In this document: piece by piece, positions 36,046 through 48,800 of the stretch
Layout of the letters: each line of letters opens with the position of its first letter
Numbering within the stretch: position 1 is the stretch's first letter
The notes under the pieces: model-generated
The model's database searches: none
Told to the model about the DNA's origin: nothing
The model's input: only the letters and a program-made list of their open reading frames with translations
Origin: Lingula anatina
Lineage: Eukaryota; Brachiopoda; Lingulata; Lingulida; Lingulidae
Reading direction: 5' to 3'
Assembly: GCF_001039355.2 (NCBI RefSeq)
Contig: NW_019775528.1
Span: 223,969-287,968, forward strand
DNA length: 64,000 bases
Position numbers and translations under genes: made by a program

Positions 36046-36157
36046 TGACGTCACACTACTAAGCCAAAAAGCGCCCTTATCTGCAGTTTAAAGCTTACAC
36101 GATACGATTACATCTCAGAGCATTCAGAGATAGACCAACAAATTTAGCGTGACGTCA
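36046..36157. promoter_or_regulatory. Two perfect CRE palindromes (TGACGTCA)
   Basis: Full CREB/ATF palindromes at 36046-36053 and 36150-36157, 104 bp apart, just past the TSPEAR stop. Two exact 8-bp matches so close together are uncommon in AT-rich DNA. Use as a binding site is inference. Confidence 0.4.
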
Positions 36158-36164
36158 CGTGAGT

Positions 36165-38128
36165 CTACCACGTTTTCACCTTGAGAACCTGTGACAAAGT
36201 ACTTTTAGCATTGGCATTGATAAGGTAGGTTACGTCCTTTTCCGTGAACGACTCCCAGTCTGTACAAGGCACGCTGTCTGTGAGATGGTGCACAGGAACA
36301 AACTTCTCCACTCCTTGCCACCGGTATACAACACTGGCTGAGGTATCACTATCGTGCTGTGCGTTAGAGGCTATGAGAAATGTGTCGTTGCCTACTGTGA
36401 ATGTCTCCCAGTCTACTATACTGAAATTGATAAATGAAAAAAAGAACACCGTGTGAAATTACTTGGGCTATTAATCGTATGAGCATTGAGAGAATAGTAA
36501 TGATTGTGTTTTCTTCTCTTACACAGCGAGGTCACAAGCGAATACAGAAACTCAAGTACATGCATTTAGACAGATCTTGATCCTCCACAACACAGTTTGT
36601 TAATAAACATCGTAAAATTGTAAAAATCTGATAGATGCATGACTTAAAGATCAACAAAAATTTTGAACAAACCAGTCAATGGCATTGCTCGTTTCGTAAT
36701 TTTTTCTTGATAAGCATAAATCTTAGGCAGTATTCTTTTACCTGTTTGTCTCAATATTTTGAAACTTTTCAAACTGTTTAAGTTGTAAATTAAGCTTGTA
36801 TATTGTAGAGTTCACGGTGTATTCGTTAAGTTTCCGATGGTTTTGCGGGCCGTAGTTATACGCGTTTGCCACAGCTAGAAATAAGTCGCTCCCTATACGT
36901 ATAACTTCCCAGTCCGTTGCACCGGTTGTCTGAGAGAGAGAAAAAAAATAAAGTAAATGAAAACAAATTAATTCTAGCAAAATTTCCAAAGGAAATAAAA
37001 ATTAAGACAAAGTTATCAAACTAAAATACAGAATTGTTGAAAAGAAAATGACAAACCACTGTTTATCTAATTATCATTATCTCAAATTTAAGTTTTTGGA
37101 ACAGTTTTTCGTTGTGCTCTTATTATTCAAAATGGCACGACGGCCCGTGTGACCATTGAACCACGATGATTTGCCCGTCAGTTTGACTTCAGGGTCTTGC
37201 ATATCCAGGTTTTTGATTACCGCGGTCTCTTTTCATTCACACCACTATCTTAAGTTAAACTTACGGGCGTACATTGATTAACGCGTATCATATACGGGCG
37301 CATATAGATAATTTTCGTAACTGGTGACATTTTTGCATACATGTGGCCAAAGTAATTATCTTAAAGGGATAAAGCATATTTCAAGACGTACGTTTCTTTT
37401 TCCAAATTATTTAATACTTTCCATAATATGTAGATGCCCGCTTCTACTCCTCCCCCCCTCCAATAACCTTTGTGTTAAGCCACACCAGAATATACATTCA
37501 CGTGTATATTAGTCTGTCATAGAGCATTTTTACATACCTCAATGGATTGAGCAAATATGAACTGTCCCTTTTGCCAAAAATACACTGCTGAGTCCATCCT
37601 TGTGGAAACCCCATCGAATGCGTTAGCAACGACCAAGAAATGGTAGGCGCCAACAGTAAAATGCGTCCAGTCATAGGCCGCTGTGGTGGGAATGGTTTGA
37701 ATTTGTTCGAAATACCGCGACTTGCGGTCATACTTGTAGATCACAGAATCAATGCGTAACTTTGTACCTGAATCGAAAATGAATGCTCCTTTGATCATTC
37801 CTATTTTTTATTCAGATATAAATTAGGTTTAAAGTAAATTCTAAAAAGAAACAAACTGAATGCTAAGGGAAATACATCATAATATATCTGAAAAAAGTTT
37901 GCCAATCTTTTCAATATCTACTGAAACAGTAAGGGGATTTACGCCTTTGCCGATGGCTCTTTTACTAAAAGAACATCAACATTCTGTATGCTTTTGTTTT
38001 CATCGTTTATATTTTTTAGTGATTGATATGCTTTTGCTTGTTATAGAGAAACTGTTTGAAATGTGAGAAACTAACATTAGCTGTCTACAGGTAGCACAAT
38101 TAATATTATCGCTGTAATAGCATCAAAA

Positions 38129-38192
<64 letters not shown>

Positions 38193-41100
38193 GGACTAGA
38201 TTAGGAATGGGCCTGTGACACATATATAATTATATATACCTTTTGCATGGTTTGCCACCGCAAGGTAATGTTCGTCTTCAATTTTAAAATACTCAAAATC
38301 TCTGGCCGTGTATGTGACGATTTCTTGGTACACCCGAAACTTCTTTCGTCTCTTACTCCACTTGTAGATGACGGAAGTTGAACTCTTGTCTCGCGAGATT
38401 CCGTAGTTGGCGACTGCAAGGAAAAACTGAAAGTGAAATGGGGATTCAATAATGGCTAGAAATCATACTATTTATCATGTTTCTTTCTAAAAGTCGTCTT
38501 ATTTAGTTTTTCAGATAGAAATTCTTGCAAAGTCCACCAATGCCGTAGTTGAATTTTCGATTAAGGTATGTAGTTACTCGGAATTCTGAGAAGACGATGG
38601 AGCAAAATGTGAGGCTTCTTTTGTGACCGACACCCTCTACTGGCGGAAGGTAAATCCGTGTCCAGTAGATAAGAAGCAAAAAATAAAATATGACTGACGA
38701 GGGATGCATTTTCCATTCTCCTTACCTTCCTATCTATAACAAAATGCTCCCAATTTTGTGCTCCCAACGTTGTGAGATTCTGATATTGGCTGAACTTTCC
38801 GTCCGTCCACTTGTAAATAGTGGACGGTTGTTTGGACATCACCTGACTGTCGTAATTGGCCATAGCCATAAACAAGCCTTCTTCCTGAATACGAAATACC
38901 TCCACGTCTATGGCCGGCGTAGTCGTGATGATATTTTGGTACTGTTCTAAGTAATCAAGACGTTTTTGGCGTTTTTCACCTGGAAGAAAAAGAATGACGA
39001 TATTTTGATGGCGTTTTTGGTGATTCGGCATGTCGATTACGACAAGTGTCATTTTGAAATGTTAACTGTTTTCACTTGAAGGAAAAAGAAAGGGAGGAAA
39101 GTAATGTATATAGTACAATAGGTCATTGGGTGTATGTAGCTTACTAACTGCTTTAAAGTTCCATTCCGCTATTATCAGTGTACCATATTAAACACCAAAC
39201 CCAGGTGCAGTGACAATATTATGGACCACTGATTTCTGAAAATTATAACTATCTAATAAAAAATGGCAATACATCTTTCCTTAAGTGTTTGGAAATGGTT
39301 CGCTAGTTATGACAAATAATCTGTAGTCTAATCATATGTGATAAAACTAATATAGAATATTCTTTTATATGCCAATTCAGCAATACACAATTCTTCATTT
39401 GTATGGATACAATAGGATGTTCAAGATATCGCAATGTGTTTCAGTCTTATGTCGTGCTGTCGCGCTCCATATTGTGAATGGAAATTTAGATGTCATACAC
39501 ATTCATACACCAATTCAGCAGCCCACTAAGCTGTTTTGTATCAAAACAAAGATAATAAAATACGGGTGATGCATATAACTCCGTGCTACGACTATTCCGA
39601 ATGGAAATTGTATTAGATGTTTTATCTATTCTTCTCCCCATTCTTCAACAGTCCAATAAAATCGAATTGTACGGCTGCAACAGGCCAGGTGGGTCAAAGC
39701 ATTTACGTTACATCGTGCCGACTTGTGAATGAAATGTTTCGCTGTCATCTTCATTTATATACGTTTGCCAACTCAGATAAACTATTTATGCCCATACCAC
39801 AGAGTATGACGGATATGACGGAAAGTGTCGGACTTCTGCCAATAAGATTCTGAAAATATATTTGATTTCCACTTCTTCTATTACAGAACACAGCTCTATG
39901 CAGCAGATTTTAAAAGAACATATGCTTGTAATACCTTTTGTATTGTATCAATTAGGCCACGAAAGTTTTGAAAAAGATGCAACAAAACGTTTACATTATC
40001 CTACACTATACTCGACATAAGTCCCCATGAATGAAAACATGGGTATAATACACACTTATATACTCATTCATCAATTTACGTCCGTTTGAATGTTACACAG
40101 CTTGAACCTTTAACAAGAAAAGAAAAAGTAGATCAAGAACATCGATTCATGCTTAATTCAGTAATTCTATTATTAGATATAATATTAACAGGCCAATACA
40201 ACTGATACAACGATCTGTTTCTGTTACACTGCACTGTGTCACATGCATATAAAATGTAGTGCTGTGCAATTTACAAATGTGGGTGGTATCATTATACACC
40301 AAGAATGTGAATATAAATAGTAGAACATACAGTACGTAGATATAACAGGTTGATTAATTATTTTCTTTACGACTAGATGATCTGCAACGTGTCGTTGTGT
40401 TTTATGGCGTGTAGTCAACCATTTTGACGTTACGTCAATATTTTTGGCGTTGTGTTATACAACCAGACGTTATATTACGTCGTGCTCTGTGACATACAAC
40501 TGGTGCCGTGGGTATATATATTAGCTGTACGCACCTTGTAAATCCGTGACACTTTGCCATATCCCTCCGACGCATGTCCGTAGACTTGATGTGGCAATGT
40601 CAAAGACAACCTTACCACTACTGGCCCAAGAGCAGGTAAGGTCGCTGTATTTTGCTGAAAAACGATGAAAATAATTCTTACAGAACGGCGTAACTTTATT
40701 TCCTAATTACACACTTCAAGAAAAGGAAGACGGGTTTTGGTATCAAAATGAAAAATATATTTCCTGGGTCAAACACTATACTTCATTAGTAAAAACAAAT
40801 ATAAAAATCTATGATCAACAACGCACTGTCATCATGCATGGCAATCGCTTAAAATATATTCGTCAATATCGTTCTATACTTTACATTGAGTGAATACGGT
40901 GAAGTTTGCATAAGGCATTATAAGGGAAGTATCGAAAACACGACGTTAATTTTCAACTATATTTTAATGTATGTAAAAAACAATTTTGCATTTTTTAGGA
41001 TTAAATAACAAAAACAATACTCCTAGAAAATCACAGGCATTATTCTAATATTAAAACTTACAGTTCATATTGAGGAGATCCCAAAATGAACTAGTACATG

Positions 41101-44100
41101 GGATATTTTAAAAAAGACGCACAGCAGAGTGATACAAAAATACATCTTTACGAAAAATGAAAATATTTGCAAACTGTCATAAAATGAATTCATGTTGCGC
41201 ATACCTTACACACTGGAGGAGCAATATCCAACACATATTTACATATGTTCCATATTTCCACTACAGTGTTGTCAGCAGACGAAAGGCATATGGTGTAACT
41301 TGATATTTAATTAAAACAGATTTTATCGCTTTTCGACACTTTCCCCTGCAGTCAAAAAACGCTGTATCAAAACACATTTTGATTATATTTGTATATGTGT
41401 AATAATTCACAGTGGTAAACTCATTTTGTAAAATAGTTATTTGTTTTCTACCTTGGGTTTTTTTTAATAAACTTTTGCTATCCGAAGGAGCTGTTAGTAT
41501 TATTTTTAAAATATTTTATTATATTAATCACATTATTAATTTTGCCCTTACTAAATTCATTGCCACCTCGTATGGCTCCAACGTAACGCCACGATCCTTT
41601 TACGATAAATTCAGCTTAGATTGTGTAAACTAGGCATATGCAAGTCATATAATCGAAGAAAATCACAAATCTCTTTTCATTTTTACTTCAAAATGTAGCC
41701 CCATATGCCTTTAATGGTTTTGAAAGTGCTTTTTTCTGTCATAGGGGCACGTCATCATCTACAGTGAGGTTTTGTGTTGTGCAGACACATGTTACATGTA
41801 GTAAAATGCACAGCTTTGGTTAAAAAGTCATTTTCTGAGTTTATTTAAAGAAAAAAAAAACGTCAGGAGCACTCCATCTGAAGACTACACAAACATACTT
41901 AAAATAATTCTTCGATTATATGGGGGAATGTTGGGATATTCATGAAATCTGAAAAATGTATTGAAGTTTTCGCGTTCGGTTCGGTTTTGGTCCTGATAAT
42001 ACCGAACAAAATCCAACTGACATTAGCACAGGCGCCTTTTTTCCGTCCATTTACTTAATTTCAATTCCTTTTTATATTATCTTTTTTTTTGGGGGGGGGG
42101 GGTGTCACACTATATACCGTTCATTTTCCATGTTGGACTCAGGCGAAACTGCTGTCAGTTCTTTAAAGCAGTTTTGTCAAATTCCCTAACACTTACGTTC
42201 CACTTCGGAAGGCTTTCCTGGGTGTGGCGTATCGTTCTCCCAGCCTCGACTGATGGTTGGTAGAGATGGCGTGAGTGACGGACAAGCAAGACGGGATGCG
42301 TCCGAGCCGGGGAGTAGGATTAGTTGCTTTAGAAGACCCTAAAATATCAGTTAACATCAAAAATATATTGCATTGCATGTATAAATGTATGATAATACGT
42401 TCTTGTTAACATGTATGACACTTACTTTAATAGTGCTAACGTAATTGATTTGCAAGTGACGTTACTTACTATATACTTATTACTAGGATTTAACCAGTTA
42501 ATAATTAATATCAATAAATAAAGAAAAAAGATAAGAAAGGGAGAAAAGTGGATATTCTATCGATTAACAGCAGTATGAATATTTGGATTTTTCTACTTGA
42601 TGCAATTCATTACACTGAATTGATTCGTCAACGTCTTTCCATTGGCGATATGCACATTGTTGTTGGTTGTATTCAGCCACGCCGGAAAACTCCTCCTTAA
42701 TTTCTGATATTTCTGTTCTTTGCAATCAACTCGTAAGCCAACTATCTTGGCTGTCACTGTCAAAACAAATGTGTGCCATTTGCCATCGAATATATCAGCC
42801 ACTTTGAACACTGACGTCCTTTTAGTCCCCGGCGTTGTTTTATAATCCGTATAATCAAAAATTATCCTCCCTTTCGACAGCCTCAGCCCTAGCTTTACCT
42901 CTAGACTTTGCTCGGGCATAAGTGCAAAAATGTATTCGTTGTCAATGGATTCCACTGAATTTGGGGGGAGTTTGAGAGTGACGAGTATGGAGAATTCTTC
43001 GGGAAATATCGAACAGCGTGTGAGGATGTTTGATGCTGGGAATCGAAGTGTTTGAGCCTGCTTGGAGAAGGAAAAAGCGTGGACGTAGCCTTCATCGTCA
43101 TATATAAGATTGACTCCCCGTGGAAGCTGGTACCGATCTGGGACGGCATTTCCGATGAGATATATTGGACGCAGAGCTGAAGAACATAAATCAAAAATAT
43201 TTTGTTAGCAATTGTTATTTTTTCTGTATGAAATGACAAATTTGATGAATGTGTTGAGGTTCGTCTGCGTCTTTATTTTCAAACCGATGTCCATTCAATA
43301 GGAAAGATAGAATGCATAGCTTGAACATTAATCAAAAGTATTTTGTTAACGTTTATCATTTTTCTTAGCAGAATGGCAGAAAATGACAAATGTATTTTGA
43401 AATGAGATTTTTTTCAGCCCAGAATATTTCCAACGAATACATTAATCGGAAATATTTTTCAAACTGATTTAAATAAATGGAATAGATGGATATACAGCAG
43501 AGTTGTAAAGCACAAATCAAAAGATTTCAGCGATTATTTATATATTTTTCTTTACTTTGAATGGAAAATAATGCAGAATGTTGTCTTAATTTGATTAATT
43601 TTCAGTTTGGCCTCTGTACATATGTAATGTATATTACAAGATATCATGAATGCAGTTCACTTGAATGTAAACTCAAGTTTTAATAAGTAGACCTATCCTT
43701 CAAAAAGTTTAATAACTGCCTTATTTTGCTTTGCAAGCGAACGACAGACGTTGTGTAAATGAGGTTTAGAAGAATGAGAATGCGACAGGATACATGATGG
43801 AATGAACTAATACTTTTAACATTGACTAACATCATGATATCCCAAGAGTTGAGCGTTGTCGGTTACTTCTTTACTTTGCAAATATTAAATGGTAACGGGC
43901 ATCTGATTACGTTTGTCATATTTTCAGGTAGGAAAGCTGGCATGATGCAGAATTTAATGACGATCACTAGAGACCCAATGCCGATTTAAATCAGCACGGT
44001 TGATAAGATCAAAGGGTACAATTTCAAGATAGAAGGTTTAAGGGCGATAGGTATGATCATAAGCAAATATTTAAGTAGGATACCAGTACCACTTGCATGC

Positions 44101-47100
44101 TGTCAAATTCATTCCTGTAACATTTCTCATCTCGCGTAAGCTCTTCTCTCGCTCAACTCAATTTGAATTTTAATGCAAAGAAAATCTAATTTTTGGCAAA
44201 CATTGCATCTTGTAAATCACTTACCAGGACACACCCACTTTATTGAAGATTTGAAAATGACTAACTGCTCTTAACCACCCGGACAATGAAGTTCAGTTAG
44301 TTTGTTTTCTAATTCTGTGTACTGAGCTGTTTAACCTGTCATAATCACTCAGCTCCCCACCCCTCGACCGTCTCGTGCCAATATTTAGTGTCTTAAGTAG
44401 ATTATGGCGAGTAGTAGGTCTTTATTATTAGTATAGAAAGGCTAGCATGCCTTTCCTACACCACAGAGAGAGAGAGAGAGAAAGAGAATAGAAAGGCTTG
44501 CATGCCTTTCCTACACTACACACACACACACATACACACACACACACACACACACATCTAGAGGGAGAGAGAGAGAGAATGTCGATCAGTCGAGCAGTAT
44601 ATCTTAACTACTACAACTATGTTGTATGACAGGTAGAATGCACAGTATACAGCGAGTATATAAATTTGACATTTTAACAAATATCTCAGTTTGTCTAGCA
44701 GATTTGAATTTAACTGGTAAATTGCCCGTTATTCTCTCCGGCCACTGGGAAACGGACACTATGGTCTATGATATGTGTCGCATTTCTTCTCCTCGTAAAA
44801 ATGAACCTCTATAATACTTGGTCTCTTTAATGGACAGCTAGAGAATGCATCGAAAGACTTGATATTACATTTTCTCAAGTCAAACCACCTTTCTAAAAAC
44901 GTTGTTTAACTAGACGTTTTGGCTGGTTGGATGTGCGTGTCCCAGTCTTAGGATGCTGCGGGGGGTAAGCCGACCCTAAACAAACACATTCGACAACTGA
45001 CACTGCTTGACTTCAAACTGATATTTGGAATTTTATTTCTGTCGTCTCTTCAAATTACACCCTGTCGGAAATTGAAATAAGTAAAGAAGTAGTCATTCAA
45101 GGTATGTCACGATTGTTGAAATTAAACAAGATATGGATTTCATATATGTTCATGTTCTCGTATAAAACTGTACCGGTAGGCCTAATCGCTTTGAAAATAT
45201 TACATTTAGCACTAATTCTTTTTGCGCCATAACTAGGACCATGTTTATAATAAAAAGTGACTTTGGTCGAGACTTCCTTCTTTAAGTTTCCAGTTCATGT
45301 CAGTCATTTACATGAGCAAGTCGAACCGCCCGTTCGCGATTAATTGAATGTGATCAGGCGCTCCCAATACAAGCCGCCCTAGCAGAAATTTGCCACATAG
45401 AATAGCTAAGGGTTCTCCAGGTTAATATGGTAGGCTATAACACTCGGGGTTTCCCAGGTTGAAATGGAATAATAATCTGAGTATGGACAAGCAGGTTTTG
45501 GTTCATTTCTCTGCTGCACCTGTTGCTCACCTGTTTCAGGGTAATTTAGCTGCACGAAAAATAATTTTCTGCTGTCTCATGCAACACCGACATATTCTGA
45601 ACTGGATCGTCCAGGAGTGGTTTCATATGATAAATGTAAACGTTCCTAAAGTAGATGCAACATAAATTAATTTACATAATTCCAGATCTTGTCTCCTGGA
45701 TGCAACCTGGTGTGATTCTCTAATTATTGCCGACACAATCATAATGGGTGGTCGCCCAGGTAACACGAATTTTTTCATACAGTCCTGTAATTAAATTTAG
45801 ATAACATGAAATGAGCGGAGGCTAAAGATGCGGCTGTTTCTTGTCAGCGGTGTTAATCTAGGACAATTATGAAGTGATGATTGATTGACGTGCATCTAAA
45901 AACCAAGGGTCCTTATCGTTCAGACATTTACGCAGCCATTAAAATTCATAAATGAACATTGCTGGGACCTGCTAACTGGTTGTTGTTCATATCAGCAGAG
46001 ACGGACAACTAAATGACAAATTGATGCTACTCGTCGATATTGGACTTTTCAGTTCGCGCAGAGAAATAATTGAGTTGTATTAAATAGACATCAATTCAAG
46101 ATCTCTCACGTAACATCCAGAAACTGTATATCCGAAATAAATACACTTCCAGGGTTAAGTTGGAAACGACAAAGTGGGCTTAAATTGGAAATTCCTAAAA
46201 GCAAATTGTAAAAGAAAGCAGTAGCAAAATTCGCCTTCGGATATGGCAAAATTCTCACCTGCTCGAGCAAGTGTTACGTCACGATGGAATTTGCGCACAC
46301 GAATTACGACATCCCTCTAAACTCCAGACAAACCGTTCGTACATCGCAGAAATTACAAAATCAATAGCCATAAAATTGGATTTTATTGGTGCTGTAATAA
46401 TATACAAGGCAATACCTAAGTAGACAAACAAAGATGGGGCAAGTTTTCATGACTTTCAACCCAAAGGTTGAATTTAGACAATTGCTCTTTTGCCAATTGG
46501 TAAATCTGTTTATTGCCATCCTAAGTTCAGTTACTTATTGAATTTTCACTCCAGTGCCCAAGGAACAAAGCTCAAACGGTACGAAAATATTTGTTTAAGT
46601 GTTTTTTCTACTTCTATCAGATAGCAGAAGTTTAATCTCTAGCATTCGAACTTATCCCATGAATGAGTTGCATTCACCTGCGGGTTCGATAGAACGGAAG
46701 AGAGTTCTTGGGGTTATCTTCTTCTTGTGATAGAGCAATGAAGTTGACACTGTGACAAGCTAAAGTGCAATCTTGAGGATAAGGCAGACGGGATTTTATA
46801 CTAGGCTCGCTTAATAAATTGTACATTGTCAGCATTTCAATTTCTAAGGGAATTTAATACTTCAAAGTAGTCTGTGAGATAAAGAATAAAAGAAATTAAA
46901 TGAAACGGGAAAATAAGTACCATCACGTATTTTTGATTACCTGAACCAATTCAACATTTCAAATTGTTTAAAGAGCTCAATATTATAGTGATTTAATGCC
47001 CGCACGGGTTTAATAATTCAATATAATTTATAGCGCCTTGGTTCTCCACTTCATCAATTCAAGAACTATAAAGCATTCTATAAAAGTTGGTGTAAAATAG

Positions 47101-48573
47101 GGAACCACCATTAAGAGTGTCTATGTATAACAATGTTCTAAACAACAGGTTTCAGACAAAAAAAAAAGAAAAAAAAGAAAGAATGTATCTGGACTAATCG
47201 ACAGAACGGAATAGAACAATGTCGGTGAGGTGCATTTTTTGTGTGATATATCAATGTTCATTTACATGGTGTGTTACAGATACGGTGAAATATTTGCCAG
47301 GGAGTTAAAGCTACTATGTTCAAATGCACCAGAACCAGAACTAACCTCCCTCAATCTGTCCTGTCAAGTTACATGTTCATTTTTTTTTTAAGTTTTGAAG
47401 TCGTATTTGTATTTAAGTATAGTATGACCGAAAGTTATCCGCGTCACGCAAAGTAAGAATGTGAGAGGCCTCTTCTTCAGAACGCTTCTTTAATACCTAG
47501 TCTATTTCGCAAATCACCTCTCCACAAATATTAATTCCGAATATTTTTCAAAGGAAATGCGCACTTTTACCCGTACTAATAACCCGTCAAAATGTCACAA
47601 GGCGCGTGAACTACCATCAAGAAAATTATGTGCTTTGAGATAACAATATAAACGTCGCTTAGATTACTTTTATGGGGCTCTTTAACTATATCGCTGTTTG
47701 ACGTGCAATCTCTAGATATTGTTGAGAACGAGAGATTATCAACAAAGGGCGCTAATTGTCGACCTCCTCGGACAGCAGCGAGAGATCCCGCAATACCCAA
47801 CTTTTTTGATGGATGTCTGAAGTTTTAACCTCATCTCTCCACAGCTGTCGAGTTCTAGTTTGTCTCCGTTTCAGCAATTTACTTTGATATATCGTCCGGA
47901 AAACGGAAACTTAAGAATGCCTATAAATAATACTTTCTTTCCAAATTAATATTCTTTCTTGGTAGCTTTTGATACAGCTGAGTAGAAATTTGTCCATGTG
48001 AAAGGGGCATCCTTTTGTTGTGGATTTTAGAATTTATTGACCTATTTCAGTTCAGTGGCATTTCTTTGAAGTTCCTTCGGTTTTATACCGAAGATAAGAC
48101 TGATTTTTATTGCCGCAGAATCTTAAAAATAGGTAACTCATAAAATAGACTAACAAACCGAACACCTGATTAATATTTTGGTGGAAACGAAGAGATGATT
48201 CATTCTTTATCTTTATATCTGTTTTACAGTGTTATATTAGCAGAGATATGAGGGCATTTCCACACAATAGAAAAGTTGGAAAAACAGACACAGTAATAAA
48301 GACGAGGAGGGATAGTGGTGTCAGATTTTTTAACATGCCCACTGTATCATAGCCTGAGGAGATGCACTATATATCCCGCTTAATGAATGTGGTCAGGACA
48401 CGAAATATATGTTCTAAATCTTACAATGATATAATGATAAATCTTATATCAAATCATGTCTATGGTAACCTACCTGTACATGCTTTGGGGAAGCTCTGTC
48501 CCTCAGCCTGAAGCACGCAGAGTAAGACTAAAACTATGAAACCAACGGGCACCATCGTCCAACTATCTGTCAT
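36165..48573 (-). CDS. TSPEAR: TSPEAR: thrombospondin-type laminin G domain and EAR repeats
   Basis: A secreted protein; in vertebrates TSPEAR is linked to hearing and to tooth and hair development, with a proposed role in Notch signalling. Nine exons, high to low: 48474-48573, 42614-43176, 42197-42338, 40535-40654, 38726-38979, 38240-38426, 37538-37767, 36742-36929, 36165-36420. All phases match, giving 679 aa against about 669 in human. The signal peptide is residues 1-25 (MVPVGFIVLVLLCVLQAEG). The TSPN/laminin-G domain covers about 34-250, ending in the typical GLLKQLILLPGSDAS. A Cys-containing linker carries SGKVVFDIATSSLRTC. Seven EAR repeats run from about 332 to 679, each with a D-W/V-E-x-F start and a LAVANA-like strand: FMAMANY, FLAVANYG, YLAVANHA, FLVVANAF, FLAVANAYN, FLIASNAQ and YLINANAK. 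Intron 1 is 5.3 kb. The start is the ATG before the signal peptide. The identity is firm. Confidence 0.95.
38131..38189. repeat. Perfect AT dinucleotide microsatellite
   Basis: About 29 uninterrupted AT units in the TSPEAR intron between exons 6 and 7, ending about 50 bp from the exon 6 donor. Confidence 0.97.
39420..39800. repeat. Diverged tandem repeats in a TSPEAR intron
   Basis: Three loosely similar segments, each with a cgtgctg/cgtgccg phrase followed by gtgaatg(g)aaat and then a caattcag/caactcag phrase, spaced about 120-150 bp. The similarity is visible by eye but low. Confidence 0.4.
43177..48473 (-). other. TSPEAR intron 1 (5.3 kb)
   Basis: Separates the signal-peptide exon from the laminin-G exon. 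It contains a duplicated palindromic core with GA and CA microsatellites at 44.43-44.58 kb and an A-rich stretch near 47.16 kb. No nested gene is supported. Confidence 0.8.
44433..44579. repeat. Duplicated palindromic core with GA and CA arrays
   Basis: A 33-bp segment (atagaaaggct[a/t]gcatgcc...) occurs at 44433-44465 and 44488-44520. Each copy holds inverted GAAAGGC/GCCTTTC arms. The first is followed by a GA array, the second by a CA array and another GA array. Microsatellites attached to a repeated core are typical of some non-autonomous elements in molluscs. Confidence 0.75.
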
Positions 48574-48800
48574 TCGCTGGAGAACACCAGTGTAAACTTC
48601 GACTTCGCTAAGGTACGCTCAGATGCCTTCTGCCAAAACCCTGACATCCTTGCATAGTTTTGTTATTTTTCATTCAACATCTGTCGCAAGTTGCGGCGCG
48701 TCACACTTGTCTTTTGGTGTCCTTGTTCGTATCTCGTTAAAAGAAACACAGACTGTTTCAAGTTAGCGCGGCGCTTATATAAGCCATATTTTCCAAAAAT
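48574..48800 (-). promoter_or_regulatory. TSPEAR 5' UTR and TATA-type promoter
   Basis: A palindromic CTTATATAAG at 48774-48783 gives TATATAAG on the minus strand, about 200 bp upstream of the TSPEAR ATG. That implies a transcription start near 48745 and a 5' UTR of roughly 170 nt. It is placed by motif and distance only. Confidence 0.5.

Larger units (their letters stand above)
34178..36164. other. Intergenic: ankyrin promoter side and TSPEAR 3' side
   Basis: The right flank of the ankyrin gene (34178-34330) is GC-richer, with a TATA-like GATAAAAGG on the minus strand at about 34256-34264. The rest is AT-rich without supported genes. It includes a minus-strand AATAAA at 35549-35554, a candidate TSPEAR poly-A signal, and two TGACGTCA palindromes near 36.05 and 36.15 kb. 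Confidence 0.5.
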
